DNA from: Lyngbya sp. PCC 8106
Lineage (GTDB): Bacteria > Cyanobacteriota > Cyanobacteriia > Cyanobacteriales > Microcoleaceae
Length of the DNA stretch: 64,000 bases
NCBI RefSeq assembly: GCF_000169095.1
Contig: NZ_AAVU01000005.1
Coordinates: 1-64,000, forward strand
Direction of reading: 5' to 3'
Shown: piece by piece, positions 18,615-28,279 of the stretch
Layout: the number at the start of each line of letters is the position of its first letter
Numbering within the stretch: the first letter of the stretch is position 1
Translations under genes and position numbers: made by a program
The notes under the pieces: model-generated
The model's database searches: none
Told to the model about the DNA's origin: nothing
Seen by the model: only the letters and a program-made list of their open reading frames with translations

Positions 18615-20861
18615 ATGACCTACAAGCCCCAACAATATCTAACAGATGGTGGTATCGAAATATTTCGACAGGTCGAACTTCTGCCAATGGAGACCGCTCT
18701 GGATCGGATTTTACCGAAGTTGGATACTGTACGGGGTGGATTATTGACCAGCAGCTATGAATATCCAGGACGCTACAGACGATGGGCGATTGGATTTGTC
18801 AATCCACCTCTGGAAATAGCAACACGAGATCATTGTTTTACCATCACAGCACTCAATGAACGTGGAGAAATTTTAATCAAACAAATTTCGAGCGCTTTGT
18901 ATGACTGTACTGATCTAAAAAATATTCAGCATAATCGTCAAAAAATTACAGGAACAGTCGCATCCGCCCATCGATTGTTCTCCGAGGAAGAAAGAAGCCA
19001 ACAGCCCTCTGCATTCTCTGTTATTAGAGCCATTACAAATACATTTAAAAGCGATGAAGATGAACATTTAGGACTCTACGGAGCGCTAGGTTACGATTTA
19101 GTCTTTCAGTTTGAGCCAATCCCTCAAAAAATCAAGCGTCCCGACGATCAGCAAGACTTAGTGCTATATTTGCCGGATGAATTGATTGTCGTAGACTACT
19201 ACCTCCAACAAGCCTTTCAACTTCAGTACGACTTTAAAACCGCCAACAGTTCAACTGACGGACTTCCTCGAACGGGCGAGGTGATCGATTATCGAGGAAA
19301 ACGTCAGCCCTTAACTCAAGTTGCTGACCATGCAGAGGGCGAATATGCAGACTTAGTAAAAACCGCCTTTGATTATTTCCGCAGAGGAGATTTGTTTGAG
19401 GTGGTGCCTTCTCAAAGCTTTTTTGAGAGTTGTGAAACCAATCCTTGTGAGCTATTCCAAACGCTACAAACGATCAACCCCAGTCCCTATGGGTTTATCT
19501 TCAACCTGGGCGGCGAATATTTGATCGGGGCTTCCCCAGAAATGTTTGTGCGAGTAGATGGGCGACGGGTGGAAACCTGCCCAATTAGCGGTACCATTGA
19601 ACGCGGTGATGATGCGATCGAAGATGCTACTCAAATTCGGCATTTACTGAACTCGCTCAAAGATGAAACCGAGTTGACCATGTGTACAGATGTTGATCGC
19701 AATGACAAATCCCGAGTGTGTAAACCTGGATCAGTTCAGGTTATTGGTCGGCGTCAGGTGGAAATGTATAGCCATTTAATCCATACCGTTGACCACGTTG
19801 AAGGGGTTTTAGAAGATCAATACGATGCCCTAGACGCCTTTTTAACCCATACCTGGGCAGTAACCGTAACCGGGGCACCCAAACGAGCGGCGATCGCTTT
19901 TATTGAACAGCATGAACGCAGCGCCCGTCGTTGGTATGGGGGAGCGGTGGGCTATTTTAACTTTAATGGCAACCTCAATACAGGCTTAGTCTTGAGAACC
20001 ATTCGCCTCAAAGACTCAGTTGCAGAAGTGCGCGTCGGAGCAACGGTACTTCATAGCTCAATTCCAGAAGCAGAAGCCAAAGAAACGCTCACCAAAGCGG
20101 CTGCAATGCTGCAAGCTCTAAAACAAACTCAGCGCGATAAACTCAGTCCTAGCGAGTTGATATCCCCCGCTCAGACAACCCAGCGTCGCCGCCCTAAAGT
20201 GTTGATTGTTGATTATGAAGACTCTTTTGTTCATACATTAGCAAACTATATTCGTTACTGCGGTGCTGAGGTTGTCACTCGACGTCACGGCTTTCCCCTC
20301 GAAGTTCTAGATCAAGAGCAACCCAATCTGGTTGTACTTTCGCCTGGGCCTGGGTGTCCTGCCGACTTCGGCGTGAGCAATATGGTTAATGCTTGTGTTG
20401 AGCGCCATATTCCTCTGTTTGGAGTCTGTTTAGGGTTACAGGGTATTGTCGAAGCCTTTGGCGGTACCTTGGGAGTTTTAGACTGTCCGCAGCATGGTAT
20501 TTCTTCGCAAATTACGGTTGTAGATTCAGATTCGGTTCTGTTTAAAGACCTGCCTTCAACCTTTGAGGCGGGACGATACCACTCACTCCATGCCTTAACT
20601 CAAGCGATACCTGCTCAACTCAAAGTAACAGCATTTTCCTCCGATCAGGTGATTATGGCGATTGAACACCGAGATCTACCGATCACTGCGGTTCAGTTTC
20701 ATCCAGAATCATTGATGACGATGACAGGTAGTGCAGGTTTGAAGATGATTCAAAATGTGGTTGATGCTTATGGTTCAATATCGGGTGATGGCGAGACCAC
20801 TCAAGTCGAGAATTCCCGAGAAGAAGTTGAAAACAGCTTTATTGAGGCATTTGTTCGCTGA
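18615..20861 (+). CDS. trpE: Fused anthranilate synthase TrpE-TrpG
   Basis: The 748-residue protein fuses the chorismate-binding TrpE part (about 1-515) to the glutamine amidotransferase TrpG part (about 540-735). TrpE shows the YEYPGRYRRW effector-site segment of fused enzymes, CPISGTIERG and GGAVGYFNFNGN. TrpG shows LSPGPG, the nucleophile cysteine in GVCLGLQG and the His-Glu pair in QFHPES. It makes anthranilate from chorismate and glutamine, the first step to the tryptophan half of scytonemin. The fused form is unlike the two-gene housekeeping enzyme, in line with a dedicated copy. Confidence 0.93.
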   Translation: MTYKPQQYLTDGGIEIFRQVELLPMETALDRILPKLDTVRGGLLTSSYEYPGRYRRWAIGFVNPPLEIATRDHCFTITALNERGEILIKQISSALYDCTDLKNIQHNRQKITGTVASAHRLFSEEERSQQPSAFSVIRAITNTFKSDEDEHLGLYGALGYDLVFQFEPIPQKIKRPDDQQDLVLYLPDELIVVDYYLQQAFQLQYDFKTANSSTDGLPRTGEVIDYRGKRQPLTQVADHAEGEYADLVKTAFDYFRRGDLFEVVPSQSFFESCETNPCELFQTLQTINPSPYGFIFNLGGEYLIGASPEMFVRVDGRRVETCPISGTIERGDDAIEDATQIRHLLNSLKDETELTMCTDVDRNDKSRVCKPGSVQVIGRRQVEMYSHLIHTVDHVEGVLEDQYDALDAFLTHTWAVTVTGAPKRAAIAFIEQHERSARRWYGGAVGYFNFNGNLNTGLVLRTIRLKDSVAEVRVGATVLHSSIPEAEAKETLTKAAAMLQALKQTQRDKLSPSELISPAQTTQRRRPKVLIVDYEDSFVHTLANYIRYCGAEVVTRRHGFPLEVLDQEQPNLVVLSPGPGCPADFGVSNMVNACVERHIPLFGVCLGLQGIVEAFGGTLGVLDCPQHGISSQITVVDSDSVLFKDLPSTFEAGRYHSLHALTQAIPAQLKVTAFSSDQVIMAIEHRDLPITAVQFHPESLMTMTGSAGLKMIQNVVDAYGSISGDGETTQVENSREEVENSFIEAFVR

Positions 20862-20929
20862 GGTTTTTGGGGTCAATGCTCAGTTTTTTGACCTCAAATC
20901 GATACCGGGAAATTAGAACAAGTAGACTT

Positions 20930-21841
20930 ATGAAGATTCGTCGTTTGACAGAACTAAATACGGGTTATGAGATTGCGCCCCAACACTCAATTCCAGACAA
21001 TATTCTCGAAAAGATTATTTGGCAAAAAGAAGATGAAGTCTTGCAAATGAAGCAGGCGATGTCATCTTTAAAATCGGGTTCTGATTATGAAACATTGTTA
21101 AAGCCTTCTTCTGCTTTTAGTAAACGGAGAGATTTTGCCAAAGCACTCAAAAAAGGATCTCCGGCGCTAATTGCTGAAGTGAAAAAGGCTAGCCCCAGCA
21201 AAGGTATTATTTGCCCCGATTTTGATCCCGTGAAAATTGCCCAAGCTTACGAACGAGGGGGCGCTGCTTGTTTGTCGGTTCTCACGGATAAAACCTTTTT
21301 TCAAGGGAGTTTTGAGAATTTACAACGGGTCAGAGATAGTGTATCGCTTCCTCTGCTCTGCAAAGAGTTTATCATCGACCCCTGCCAAGTGTTGATGGCG
21401 CGATCTGCTGGTGCCGATGCGGTGCTGTTAATTGCTGCGGTGTTGAGTGATGCTGACTTGAGTGCGTTCTCAATATTAGCCGATCGCTTGGGAATGGATT
21501 CTTTGGTTGAAGTTCATACTTTAGCCGAATTAGATCGGGTGTTAGCATTGCCGGAAACGGGTAAAAGTATTCGTTTAGTTGGCATTAACAACCGCAATTT
21601 AGAAAATTTTACCGTTGATTTGGCGACAACTGAACAGTTATTAGCTTCGCGAGGTGAAGAACTAACTGCAAAAAATATTGTTGTCGTCAGCGAGTCGGGT
21701 TTGAAGACATCCGACGATCTGGTTCGGGTACATCAAGCGGGCGCGAATGCCGTGTTAGTCGGTGAATCTTTAGTGCAGCAAACAGAAATTTCCCAAGCCG
21801 TGCGAGCGATTATTCCTAAACAATTAGAACTACAAAAATGA
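20930..21841 (+). CDS. trpC: Indole-3-glycerol phosphate synthase TrpC
   Basis: The protein (303 residues from the ATG at 20930) has the IGPS motifs ALIAEVKKASPSKG, LSVLTD, LLCKEFI, VGINNRNL and VVSESG along its TIM barrel. It closes the indole ring from carboxyphenylamino-deoxyribulose phosphate. The start MKIRR is typical of cyanobacterial TrpC; a TTG at 20867 would add 21 atypical residues. The stop overlaps the trpA start as ATGA. It sits 68 bp after trpEG. Confidence 0.92.
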   Translation: MKIRRLTELNTGYEIAPQHSIPDNILEKIIWQKEDEVLQMKQAMSSLKSGSDYETLLKPSSAFSKRRDFAKALKKGSPALIAEVKKASPSKGIICPDFDPVKIAQAYERGGAACLSVLTDKTFFQGSFENLQRVRDSVSLPLLCKEFIIDPCQVLMARSAGADAVLLIAAVLSDADLSAFSILADRLGMDSLVEVHTLAELDRVLALPETGKSIRLVGINNRNLENFTVDLATTEQLLASRGEELTAKNIVVVSESGLKTSDDLVRVHQAGANAVLVGESLVQQTEISQAVRAIIPKQLELQK

Positions 21842-22647
21842 AAACCAAGACTCAAAGCATTTCTGAATGTTTCCAAACGTTAAAAGGGCGGGGTGAATGT
21901 GCATTAATTCCGTTTATTACCGCAGGCGATCCCGACCTGGAAACAACGGCAAAAGCCTTACAAATCCTCGACCGCAGCGGCGCCGACTTGATTGAGTTGG
22001 GAATTCCCTATTCCGATCCGTTAGCCGATGGTCCGGTGATTCAAGCCGCAGCAACACGCGCTTTAGCAAAGGGGGTGACATTTGACCAAGTGTTAGAGGT
22101 TGTCTCCGATGTGGTTCCGACTCTGAAAGCCCCGTTGATTTTATTTTCTTATTACAATCCCATCCTTTATCGGGGTATTCGGGCGGTTTTAACTCGGTTT
22201 GCCGATGCGGGAGTTAAAGGGCTAGTTGTTCCTGATTTGCCCCTAGAAGAATCTCAAACGTTGCTTGATATTGCTGCTGAGGTGGGGATTGAAGTGATCC
22301 TTTTGGTGGCTCCGACAAGCCGCTCTGAGCGCATACAGGCGATCGCCCAGAAGTCGCAGGGGTTCATTTATCTGGTGAGCGTGACTGGGGTAACGGGAAT
22401 GCGATCGCAGGTTCAGTCCCGGGTTCAAACGTTAATTGGCGACCTGAAAGCCAGTACAGATAAACCCATTGGCGTTGGTTTTGGCATTTCCGAACCGAAA
22501 CAAGCCCAACAAATTGCCCAGTGGGGAGCAGATGCAGTGATTGTCGGTAGCGCTTTCGTCCGACGTTTGGCTGAAAATTCACCCGAACAAGGACTCAAAG
22601 AGATTGAACAGTTAGCGCAAGATCTCAAAACAGCAGTTTCCAGTTAA
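21838..22647 (+). CDS. trpA: Tryptophan synthase alpha subunit TrpA
   Basis: The 269-residue TIM-barrel protein splits indole glycerol phosphate to indole for TrpB. Diagnostic parts are IPFITAGDPD near the N-terminus, LIELGIPYSDPLADGPVIQ with the catalytic glutamate and aspartate, GVKGLVVPDLPLEE, and GFGIS for phosphate binding. It overlaps trpC by 4 bp (ATGA), which implies coupled translation, and is separated from trpB by a 157-bp repeat-filled gap. Confidence 0.94.
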   Translation: MKTKTQSISECFQTLKGRGECALIPFITAGDPDLETTAKALQILDRSGADLIELGIPYSDPLADGPVIQAAATRALAKGVTFDQVLEVVSDVVPTLKAPLILFSYYNPILYRGIRAVLTRFADAGVKGLVVPDLPLEESQTLLDIAAEVGIEVILLVAPTSRSERIQAIAQKSQGFIYLVSVTGVTGMRSQVQSRVQTLIGDLKASTDKPIGVGFGISEPKQAQQIAQWGADAVIVGSAFVRRLAENSPEQGLKEIEQLAQDLKTAVSS

Positions 22648-22653
22648 AAGGCG

Positions 22654-22775
22654 CTCTTGCAAGAGGCAATCTTGCAATAGGCAATCTTGCAATAGGCGAT
22701 CTCCTCGCCTCCCCACCTCCCCACCTCCCCATCTCCCCATCTCCCTATCTCCCCACCTCCCAACTCCCAACTCCT
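22654..22775. repeat. Short tandem repeat tract between trpA and trpB
   Basis: Two kinds of tandem unit follow each other: GGCAATCTTGCAATA repeated about twice, then CCTCCCCA/CATCTCCC-type units repeated about eight times. This resembles STRR (short tandemly repeated repetitive) sequences of filamentous cyanobacteria and the tract at the start of the window. It is noncoding. Confidence 0.7.
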
Positions 22776-22804
22776 AACACCTAGAAAAAAAGGATTTTTT
22801 GACA

Positions 22805-24055
22805 ATGGTTAGTTTGAATGAACGTCCAACGGTTTCTAACAACACAAATCAACGACCCGACGCACTCGGACGGTTCGGACGGTTTGGGGGTAAATATGTC
22901 CCCGAAACCCTAATGCCTGCCCTAAGCGAGTTAGAAACTCAGTTTCATCGCTACATCGGTGATCCTGAATTTAATGAGCGTCTAGACGGTTTGTTGAAAG
23001 ACTATGTGGGTCGTCCCAGTCCGCTTTATTTTGCTGAACGACTTTCCGAACGTTATGCCAAAGCTGACGGTACCGGGCCGCAAATCTATCTGAAGAGAGA
23101 AGACCTCAACCATACCGGCGCCCACAAAATTAATAATGCTCTCGGTCAAGTGTTGCTCGCTAAATGTATGGGCAAACAGCGGATTATCGCTGAAACGGGT
23201 GCAGGTCAACACGGTGTCGCCACTGCCACAGTTTGCGCTCGGTTTGGCTTGGAGTGCGTGATTTATATGGGCGTACACGATATCGAACGGCAATCTTTGA
23301 ATGTGTTTCGGATGCGGTTGTTGGGGGCGGAAGTTCGTCCGGTAGAAGCGGGAACCGGTACTCTCAAAGATGCCACATCGGAGGCTATTCGCGACTGGGT
23401 AACGAACGTAGAAACCACTCACTACATTCTCGGTTCGGCGGCAGGCCCTCATCCCTATCCGATGATTGTCCGAGATTTTCACGCAATTATTGGTAAAGAA
23501 ACTCGCGCCCAATGTCTGGAAAAATGGAACGGTTTACCCGATATTTTAATGGCTTGCGTCGGTGGCGGATCGAACGCGATCGGTTTATTTAACGAATTTG
23601 TTGACGATACTAATATTCGCATGATTGGCGTTGAAGCCGCAGGTGTTGGCGTCGAAACTGATAAACACGCCGCCACCTTAACTAAAGGCCAAATTGGGGT
23701 TCTGCACGGGGCGATGAGTTATCTATTGCAAGACTCCGAAGGTCAAATTGTTGAGGCTCATTCGATCAGCGCCGGACTGGATTATCCTGGCGTTGGCCCG
23801 GAACACAGCTACCTCAAAGATCTCGGTCGCGCCGAATATTATAACGTCACCGACGAGCAGGCGTTGGAAGGTTTTCAAATGTTGTCTTCTCTTGAAGGGA
23901 TTATTCCGGCGTTAGAAACGGCTCACGCGATCGCCTATTTAGATACCCTTTGTCCGACTTTAACAGGCAGTCCCCGCATTGTTCTCAACTGTTCTGGACG
24001 GGGTGATAAAGATGTGCAGACGGTGATTAAAGCCCTCGAAGATCGTCAACAGTAA
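22805..24055 (+). CDS. trpB: Tryptophan synthase beta subunit TrpB
   Basis: The 416-residue PLP enzyme condenses indole with serine. It has GRFGRFGGKYVPETL, the PLP lysine in NHTGAHKINNALGQ, GAGQHGVATA, the phosphate loop GGGSNAIG and the closing region NCSGRGDKD. The ATG at 22805 is preferred to a TTG two codons earlier. An AAGGA element lies about 11 nt upstream. It is a standard TrpB1 by sequence. Confidence 0.94.
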   Translation: MVSLNERPTVSNNTNQRPDALGRFGRFGGKYVPETLMPALSELETQFHRYIGDPEFNERLDGLLKDYVGRPSPLYFAERLSERYAKADGTGPQIYLKREDLNHTGAHKINNALGQVLLAKCMGKQRIIAETGAGQHGVATATVCARFGLECVIYMGVHDIERQSLNVFRMRLLGAEVRPVEAGTGTLKDATSEAIRDWVTNVETTHYILGSAAGPHPYPMIVRDFHAIIGKETRAQCLEKWNGLPDILMACVGGGSNAIGLFNEFVDDTNIRMIGVEAAGVGVETDKHAATLTKGQIGVLHGAMSYLLQDSEGQIVEAHSISAGLDYPGVGPEHSYLKDLGRAEYYNVTDEQALEGFQMLSSLEGIIPALETAHAIAYLDTLCPTLTGSPRIVLNCSGRGDKDVQTVIKALEDRQQ

Positions 24056-24164
24056 ACAGTGTAGAGTCCGATGAAATTTGCAAAAGTTGTTGGGCGACTG
24101 CCCTAACTTAAAAGCGGTAAAGACACAACAACTCACCGATGATAACTGATCACTGTAAAATCCC

Positions 24165-25289
24165 ATGACCACATTAATCTCTCCTAATACTAATCTTGTC
24201 AAACCGCAGAGCGCCCCGGAAGCGGCTAAACAACAAAACTGGCCGGAATTATTGACTCAGCTCTTAGATCGGCAGTCGCTGTCGGTTGAACAGGCATCTG
24301 TTCTCATGCGGGGCTGGCTAACTGAGGAAATTCCCCCCGTGATCTCTGGCGCCATATTAGCCGCCATTCAGTCAAAAGGGGTTTCTGCCAGCGAGTTAGT
24401 CGGTATGGTGAAAGTTCTGCGCCAACAGGCGCTTAAGTCAAATTCCCCGATCGATACCGTCCCGATGATTGACACCTGCGGTACGGGCGGTGATGGTGCA
24501 TCTACCTTTAATATTTCCACCGCAGTGGCTTTTGTTGCCGCAGCAGCAGGGGTAAAAGTCGCCAAACATGGCAACCGCTCAAGTTCTAGCAAAGCCGGGT
24601 CTGCCGATGTGTTAGAAGCATTAGGCTTAAACCTATCAGCCAGTCCCGAACGGGTAGAAGCGGCAGCCTCGGAAGTAGGCATTACCTTTTTATACGCTCC
24701 CGGTTGGCATCCGGCGTTTAAGGCGATTATGCCCCTGCGTAAAACCTTAAAAATTCGCACGGTTTTTAACTTGCTCGGCCCGCTCTTGAACCCGATGCAA
24801 CCCACCGGACAGGTGATCGGGGTTTATGACTCGTCGTTGGTTGAAACCGTTGCCCTGGCTTTGACTCAGCTTAATATCCGTCGGGCGGTTGTGGTTCACG
24901 GACGCGAAGGCTTAGACGAAGTGGGTTTAGCCGATCTCACCGATGCTGCTTTTGTCAGCAAAACCCCAAACGGCACAATTGGCGAACACACGGTTAATCT
25001 TACCGTTATTTCTCCGACTGATTCTGGCATTGCTACCGTCCCGACGTCCGCCCTCAAGGGTGGCGATGTCAATGATAATGCTGAGATTCTCAAAGCAGTA
25101 TTGCAAGGCAAAGGTACACAAGCCCAACAGGATGTGGTTGCCCTCAATGCGGCGATGGCGCTTTATGTGGGTGAATCTGTGTCCTACGCCGAAAGCATCT
25201 CAAAAGGTGTTGCGATCGCTAAAGAGGTTTTAGCCAGCGGACAAGCTTGGAAAAAATTAGAAGAACTGAGTCAATTTTTACAGGACTAA
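24165..25289 (+). CDS. trpD: Anthranilate phosphoribosyltransferase TrpD
   Basis: The 374-residue enzyme transfers phosphoribose from PRPP to anthranilate. Visible signatures are the PRPP loop DTCGTGGDGASTFNIST (about 102-118), KHGNRSSSSKAGSADVLEAL and NLLGPLLNP. An N-terminal extension of about 20 residues precedes the helical domain. It lies 109 bp after trpB. trpF, needed to complete the pathway, is not in this window. Confidence 0.94.
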   Translation: MTTLISPNTNLVKPQSAPEAAKQQNWPELLTQLLDRQSLSVEQASVLMRGWLTEEIPPVISGAILAAIQSKGVSASELVGMVKVLRQQALKSNSPIDTVPMIDTCGTGGDGASTFNISTAVAFVAAAAGVKVAKHGNRSSSSKAGSADVLEALGLNLSASPERVEAAASEVGITFLYAPGWHPAFKAIMPLRKTLKIRTVFNLLGPLLNPMQPTGQVIGVYDSSLVETVALALTQLNIRRAVVVHGREGLDEVGLADLTDAAFVSKTPNGTIGEHTVNLTVISPTDSGIATVPTSALKGGDVNDNAEILKAVLQGKGTQAQQDVVALNAAMALYVGESVSYAESISKGVAIAKEVLASGQAWKKLEELSQFLQD

Positions 25290-25355
25290 CTGACCGTTTG
25301 ATTGACCAAAAAACAACTAGCAAACAACTACAAATTACACGCACAGGAGTAAATT

Positions 25356-26390
25356 ATGATCGTTATTCTCAAACCCGGTATCCCCAGTTCTGAAGTTGAA
25401 ATCATCAGCGAAGCCCTGTCCGAACAGTGGAATGTCAAAGTTGAAAAAAGTGTCGGTCAGCATAAAACCGTTTTGGGTTTGATTGGTGAAACGGCTTTGC
25501 TTCATAAAGACCAAATCCAAAATATGAATCCCTGGATTGAACAGGTTTTACGCATTGAAGAACCTTTTAAACGGGCAAGTCTAGGGTTTCGTCATGGGCA
25601 AGCCAGTACGGTAAAAGTGTCTACACCCAATGGTGATGTTGATTTTGGTAAAAATCATCCGTTGGTGATTGTCGCCGGGCCTTGTTCGGTTGAAAACGAA
25701 GAAATGATTGTGGAAACCGCCAAACGGGTGAAAGCCGCAGGGGCTAAGTTTCTGCGGGGAGGTGCCTATAAACCCAGAACTTCTCCCTATTCTTTCCAAG
25801 GTCATGGTGAAAGTGCTTTGGGAATGTTAGATGCAGCCCGTTCTGCCACTGGGTTGGGCATTATTACCGAAGTCATGGATACGGCAGATTTAGAGGCGGT
25901 TGCCGAGGTGGCTGATGTCCTGCAAGTGGGCGCTCGCAATATGCAAAACTTCGCTTTACTTAAAAAAGTGGGCGCTCAAGATAAGCCCGTATTATTGAAG
26001 CGGGGGATTGCGGCGACGGTCAAAGATTGGCTGATGGCGGCTGAATATGTGTTGTCGGAGGGCAACCCAAATGTAATTTTATGTGAGCGGGGGATTCGCA
26101 CCTTCGATCGCCAATATACCCGCAATACTCTGGATTTATCGGTGATTCCCGTGTTGCGAACTCTGACTCATTTGCCGATTATGATTGACCCCAGTCATGG
26201 TACGGGTAAGTCTGAGTTTGTTCCTCCGATGGCGAAAGCTTCCGTGGCTGCCGGTACCGATGCGTTGATGATTGAGGTTCATCCCAATCCAGCGAAAGCA
26301 CTCTCTGATGGGCCGCAATCTTTGACCCCAAATCAGTTTGATGCGTTGGCCGCAGAACTTCTGCCTCAACGAGTTCCGGCTCTGGTTTAA
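25356..26390 (+). CDS. aroF: DAHP synthase, type I-beta with ferredoxin-like N-domain
   Basis: The 344-residue enzyme condenses phosphoenolpyruvate with erythrose 4-phosphate at the entry to the shikimate pathway. Residues 1-70 form the ACT/ferredoxin-like regulatory domain of the Thermotoga/Bacillus type; the barrel shows VIVAGPCSVEN, GAYKPRTSPYSFQG, VLLKRG, CERGIRTF, DPSHGTGK and EVHPNP. A ribosome-binding site (CAGGAG) lies about 7 nt upstream. In scytonemin clusters this gene is often called aroG. The N-domain suggests feedback control by an aromatic amino acid. Confidence 0.92.
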   Translation: MIVILKPGIPSSEVEIISEALSEQWNVKVEKSVGQHKTVLGLIGETALLHKDQIQNMNPWIEQVLRIEEPFKRASLGFRHGQASTVKVSTPNGDVDFGKNHPLVIVAGPCSVENEEMIVETAKRVKAAGAKFLRGGAYKPRTSPYSFQGHGESALGMLDAARSATGLGIITEVMDTADLEAVAEVADVLQVGARNMQNFALLKKVGAQDKPVLLKRGIAATVKDWLMAAEYVLSEGNPNVILCERGIRTFDRQYTRNTLDLSVIPVLRTLTHLPIMIDPSHGTGKSEFVPPMAKASVAAGTDALMIEVHPNPAKALSDGPQSLTPNQFDALAAELLPQRVPALV

Positions 26391-26399
26391 TCGGGCTTT

Positions 26400-26520
26400 T
26401 AGGAGTTTCGGAGTTTACAAGTTTAGGAATTTAGGAATTTAGGAGTTTAGGAGTTCAGGAGTTTAGGAGTAAGCGCACCAAACGCGGTTGTTGTGCCGAC
26501 AGGAATTCAGGAATTCAGAA
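26400..26520. repeat. Short tandem repeat tract after the DAHP synthase gene
   Basis: The unit TTTAGGAG/TTTAGGAA (8 bp) is repeated about seven times with drift, and ends in a short degenerate copy near 26505-26520. It is another STRR-like tract lying between two genes of the aromatic operon. Confidence 0.65.
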
Positions 26521-26647
26521 GGAAAGCAATGTTCAAAAACTAACTTACCCTCTCTGGGTACTGTTTCCTGTTTACTAAACCCTGTTTCCTACTCCGTCTT
26601 TTGAGTTTCCTAGATTCTATTTCAACTGAGATAGGAGGTAAAGGATT

Positions 26648-27802
26648 GTGTTTTGTTCAAAATCCCCATCCAAGTTAGCAGAAATTGACCGTCAGCTTGT
26701 CAAGTTGCTCGGAGAACGGATCGCAGCAATGGCTGACTCACCGGATGAGATTGATTCTAAAACGCTCAAAACGGAGTTAGCCCGTGCGGGTGTACCGGAG
26801 TTTGTTTGGCGGAGTTTATTAACCAGTGCGGCAGCCGCAGCTACAATTACTCAGTCTGATCAGTTAACGTTCTCCAAAACGGATTCGCCTAAGCGGGTGA
26901 CGCTGATTGGCGGTACGGGTAAGATGGGTCTGTTTTTTGCCGATCAGCTAATTGATGCTGGACATCGGGTAAAGTTGATGGGTCGCGATGATTGGGATGA
27001 TGCTGAGGTGTTTTTGGGAAATGCTGATCTGGTGATGGTTTGTGTGCCAACTGATCAGGCGGTTAGTGTGATTGAAAAGGCGGCGCCTTTCCTCAGACAG
27101 ACGACAGCTTTGACGGACATTATTAGTATTAAAGCACCCATTCTGGAGGCGATGTTGACTCATCATTCTGGCCCGGTAATCGGACTACATCCGATGTTTG
27201 GCCCGGGTACTCGTTCTTTTTTATCTCAGAATGTTGTGGTTTGTCCAGGTCGAAAGGTGAGTGCTTTTGATTGGTTGTTGAAGTTGATTGAACGCAATGG
27301 TGGTAAGCTGAGAACCAGTTCTGCTGCCGAGCATGATCAGATGATGGCGACGGTTCAGGGGATTCGTCACTTTATGACGTTTGGGTTGGGGGTGTTTTTG
27401 GCGACTGAGGATGTTGATGTTGCTCGGAGTTTGGAGTTGTCTAGTCCTCTGTATCGGTTGGCGATCGCGACGGCTAGTCGTTTTTTTGCCCAAAGTAGTT
27501 CTCTTTCTCTAGAGATTATGATTGGTTCCGAGCAGAGTCGTCGCATTTTACAGCGATTGTCTACAACTTATGCTCAACTTGCTTCTGCGGCAAGCTGTAA
27601 TGATCTCGAGTGTCTCAAAAGTGCTTTTGAAACTGCTCATCAAACTTTTCAGACGGTAATGCCTCACTCTCGACAAGAAACTGATTATCTGATCGAAAGC
27701 CTGAGTGTCTTTTTGGCGGCTTCCAAAGTTGAACCGCTTGAAGTTAATGGTCAACAGGAATCAATACAATGGTCTAGACCAGTAGACAGAATTGTTAGCT
27801 GA
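26648..27802 (+). CDS. tyrA: TyrA, prephenate dehydrogenase with degenerate chorismate mutase domain
   Basis: The 384-residue product resembles the enterobacterial T-protein. Residues 1-75 look like an AroQ chorismate mutase helix bundle (LAEIDRQLVKLLGERIAAM) but are shortened and lack the loop and motif that hold the Lys39, Asp48, Arg51 and Glu52 equivalents, so mutase activity is doubtful. The NAD domain starts RVTLIGGTGKMG (about 83) and the catalytic histidine lies in GLHPMFGPG (about 180). It yields p-hydroxyphenylpyruvate, the second ScyA substrate. The GTG start follows AGGAGG at good spacing. Confidence 0.88.
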   Translation: MFCSKSPSKLAEIDRQLVKLLGERIAAMADSPDEIDSKTLKTELARAGVPEFVWRSLLTSAAAAATITQSDQLTFSKTDSPKRVTLIGGTGKMGLFFADQLIDAGHRVKLMGRDDWDDAEVFLGNADLVMVCVPTDQAVSVIEKAAPFLRQTTALTDIISIKAPILEAMLTHHSGPVIGLHPMFGPGTRSFLSQNVVVCPGRKVSAFDWLLKLIERNGGKLRTSSAAEHDQMMATVQGIRHFMTFGLGVFLATEDVDVARSLELSSPLYRLAIATASRFFAQSSSLSLEIMIGSEQSRRILQRLSTTYAQLASAASCNDLECLKSAFETAHQTFQTVMPHSRQETDYLIESLSVFLAASKVEPLEVNGQQESIQWSRPVDRIVS

Positions 27803-28279
27803 ATTCTTGACACCTATAGGCTTGAAAAGAAGACGAAGATTGTTCTGATCTAAGGGGTAATAACCCTCCCCCATTTCAGAAAATTTTTTACGTCTAGTTT
27901 ATTAAAATAAAATAAAATAAAATATTTATTTTTTGGGTGAACAAATCATAAATTCAGTAAATCTTAAATCCAAATCTATATTCGTCTATATCTTAAGCTG
28001 TTCTTAACTCTAGCTACTATAAACAATTGTGATTATTTTTTATAGAGTTGACTAATTTATGGGTAAAGCGTTACAATAATTAAGGATTGACTTTAGTCGA
28101 TAGTTTCTGAAGTATTTTTTTAGAAACTAACAATTATTAATCTATTCAACTGAAAGTCGCTTAATTTGAATTGCCTTTGACAGAATTAAGCCTTACTTTC
28201 AGGTGCAAACATCTGTCTTTTTTTGACTAAAAATAAGTCGAATTGACTGCTGTTGTAATTAAGTAACTTACCTGAACCC
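27803..28279. promoter_or_regulatory. AT-rich gap before the response regulator gene
   Basis: No gene is supported in this 477-bp stretch. It contains AT-rich runs (around 27900-27930) and probably the promoter of the response regulator, which would then be transcribed apart from the aromatic genes. Confidence 0.4.

Noticed and set aside
18598..18615. A five-codon leader peptide before trpEG as an attenuator
   Set aside because: It contains no tryptophan codon, and its GGAG is better read as the ribosome-binding site of trpEG.
22982..23512. Long minus-strand frame opposite trpB
   Set aside because: It is a shadow of the trpB reading frame, which is a clear family match.
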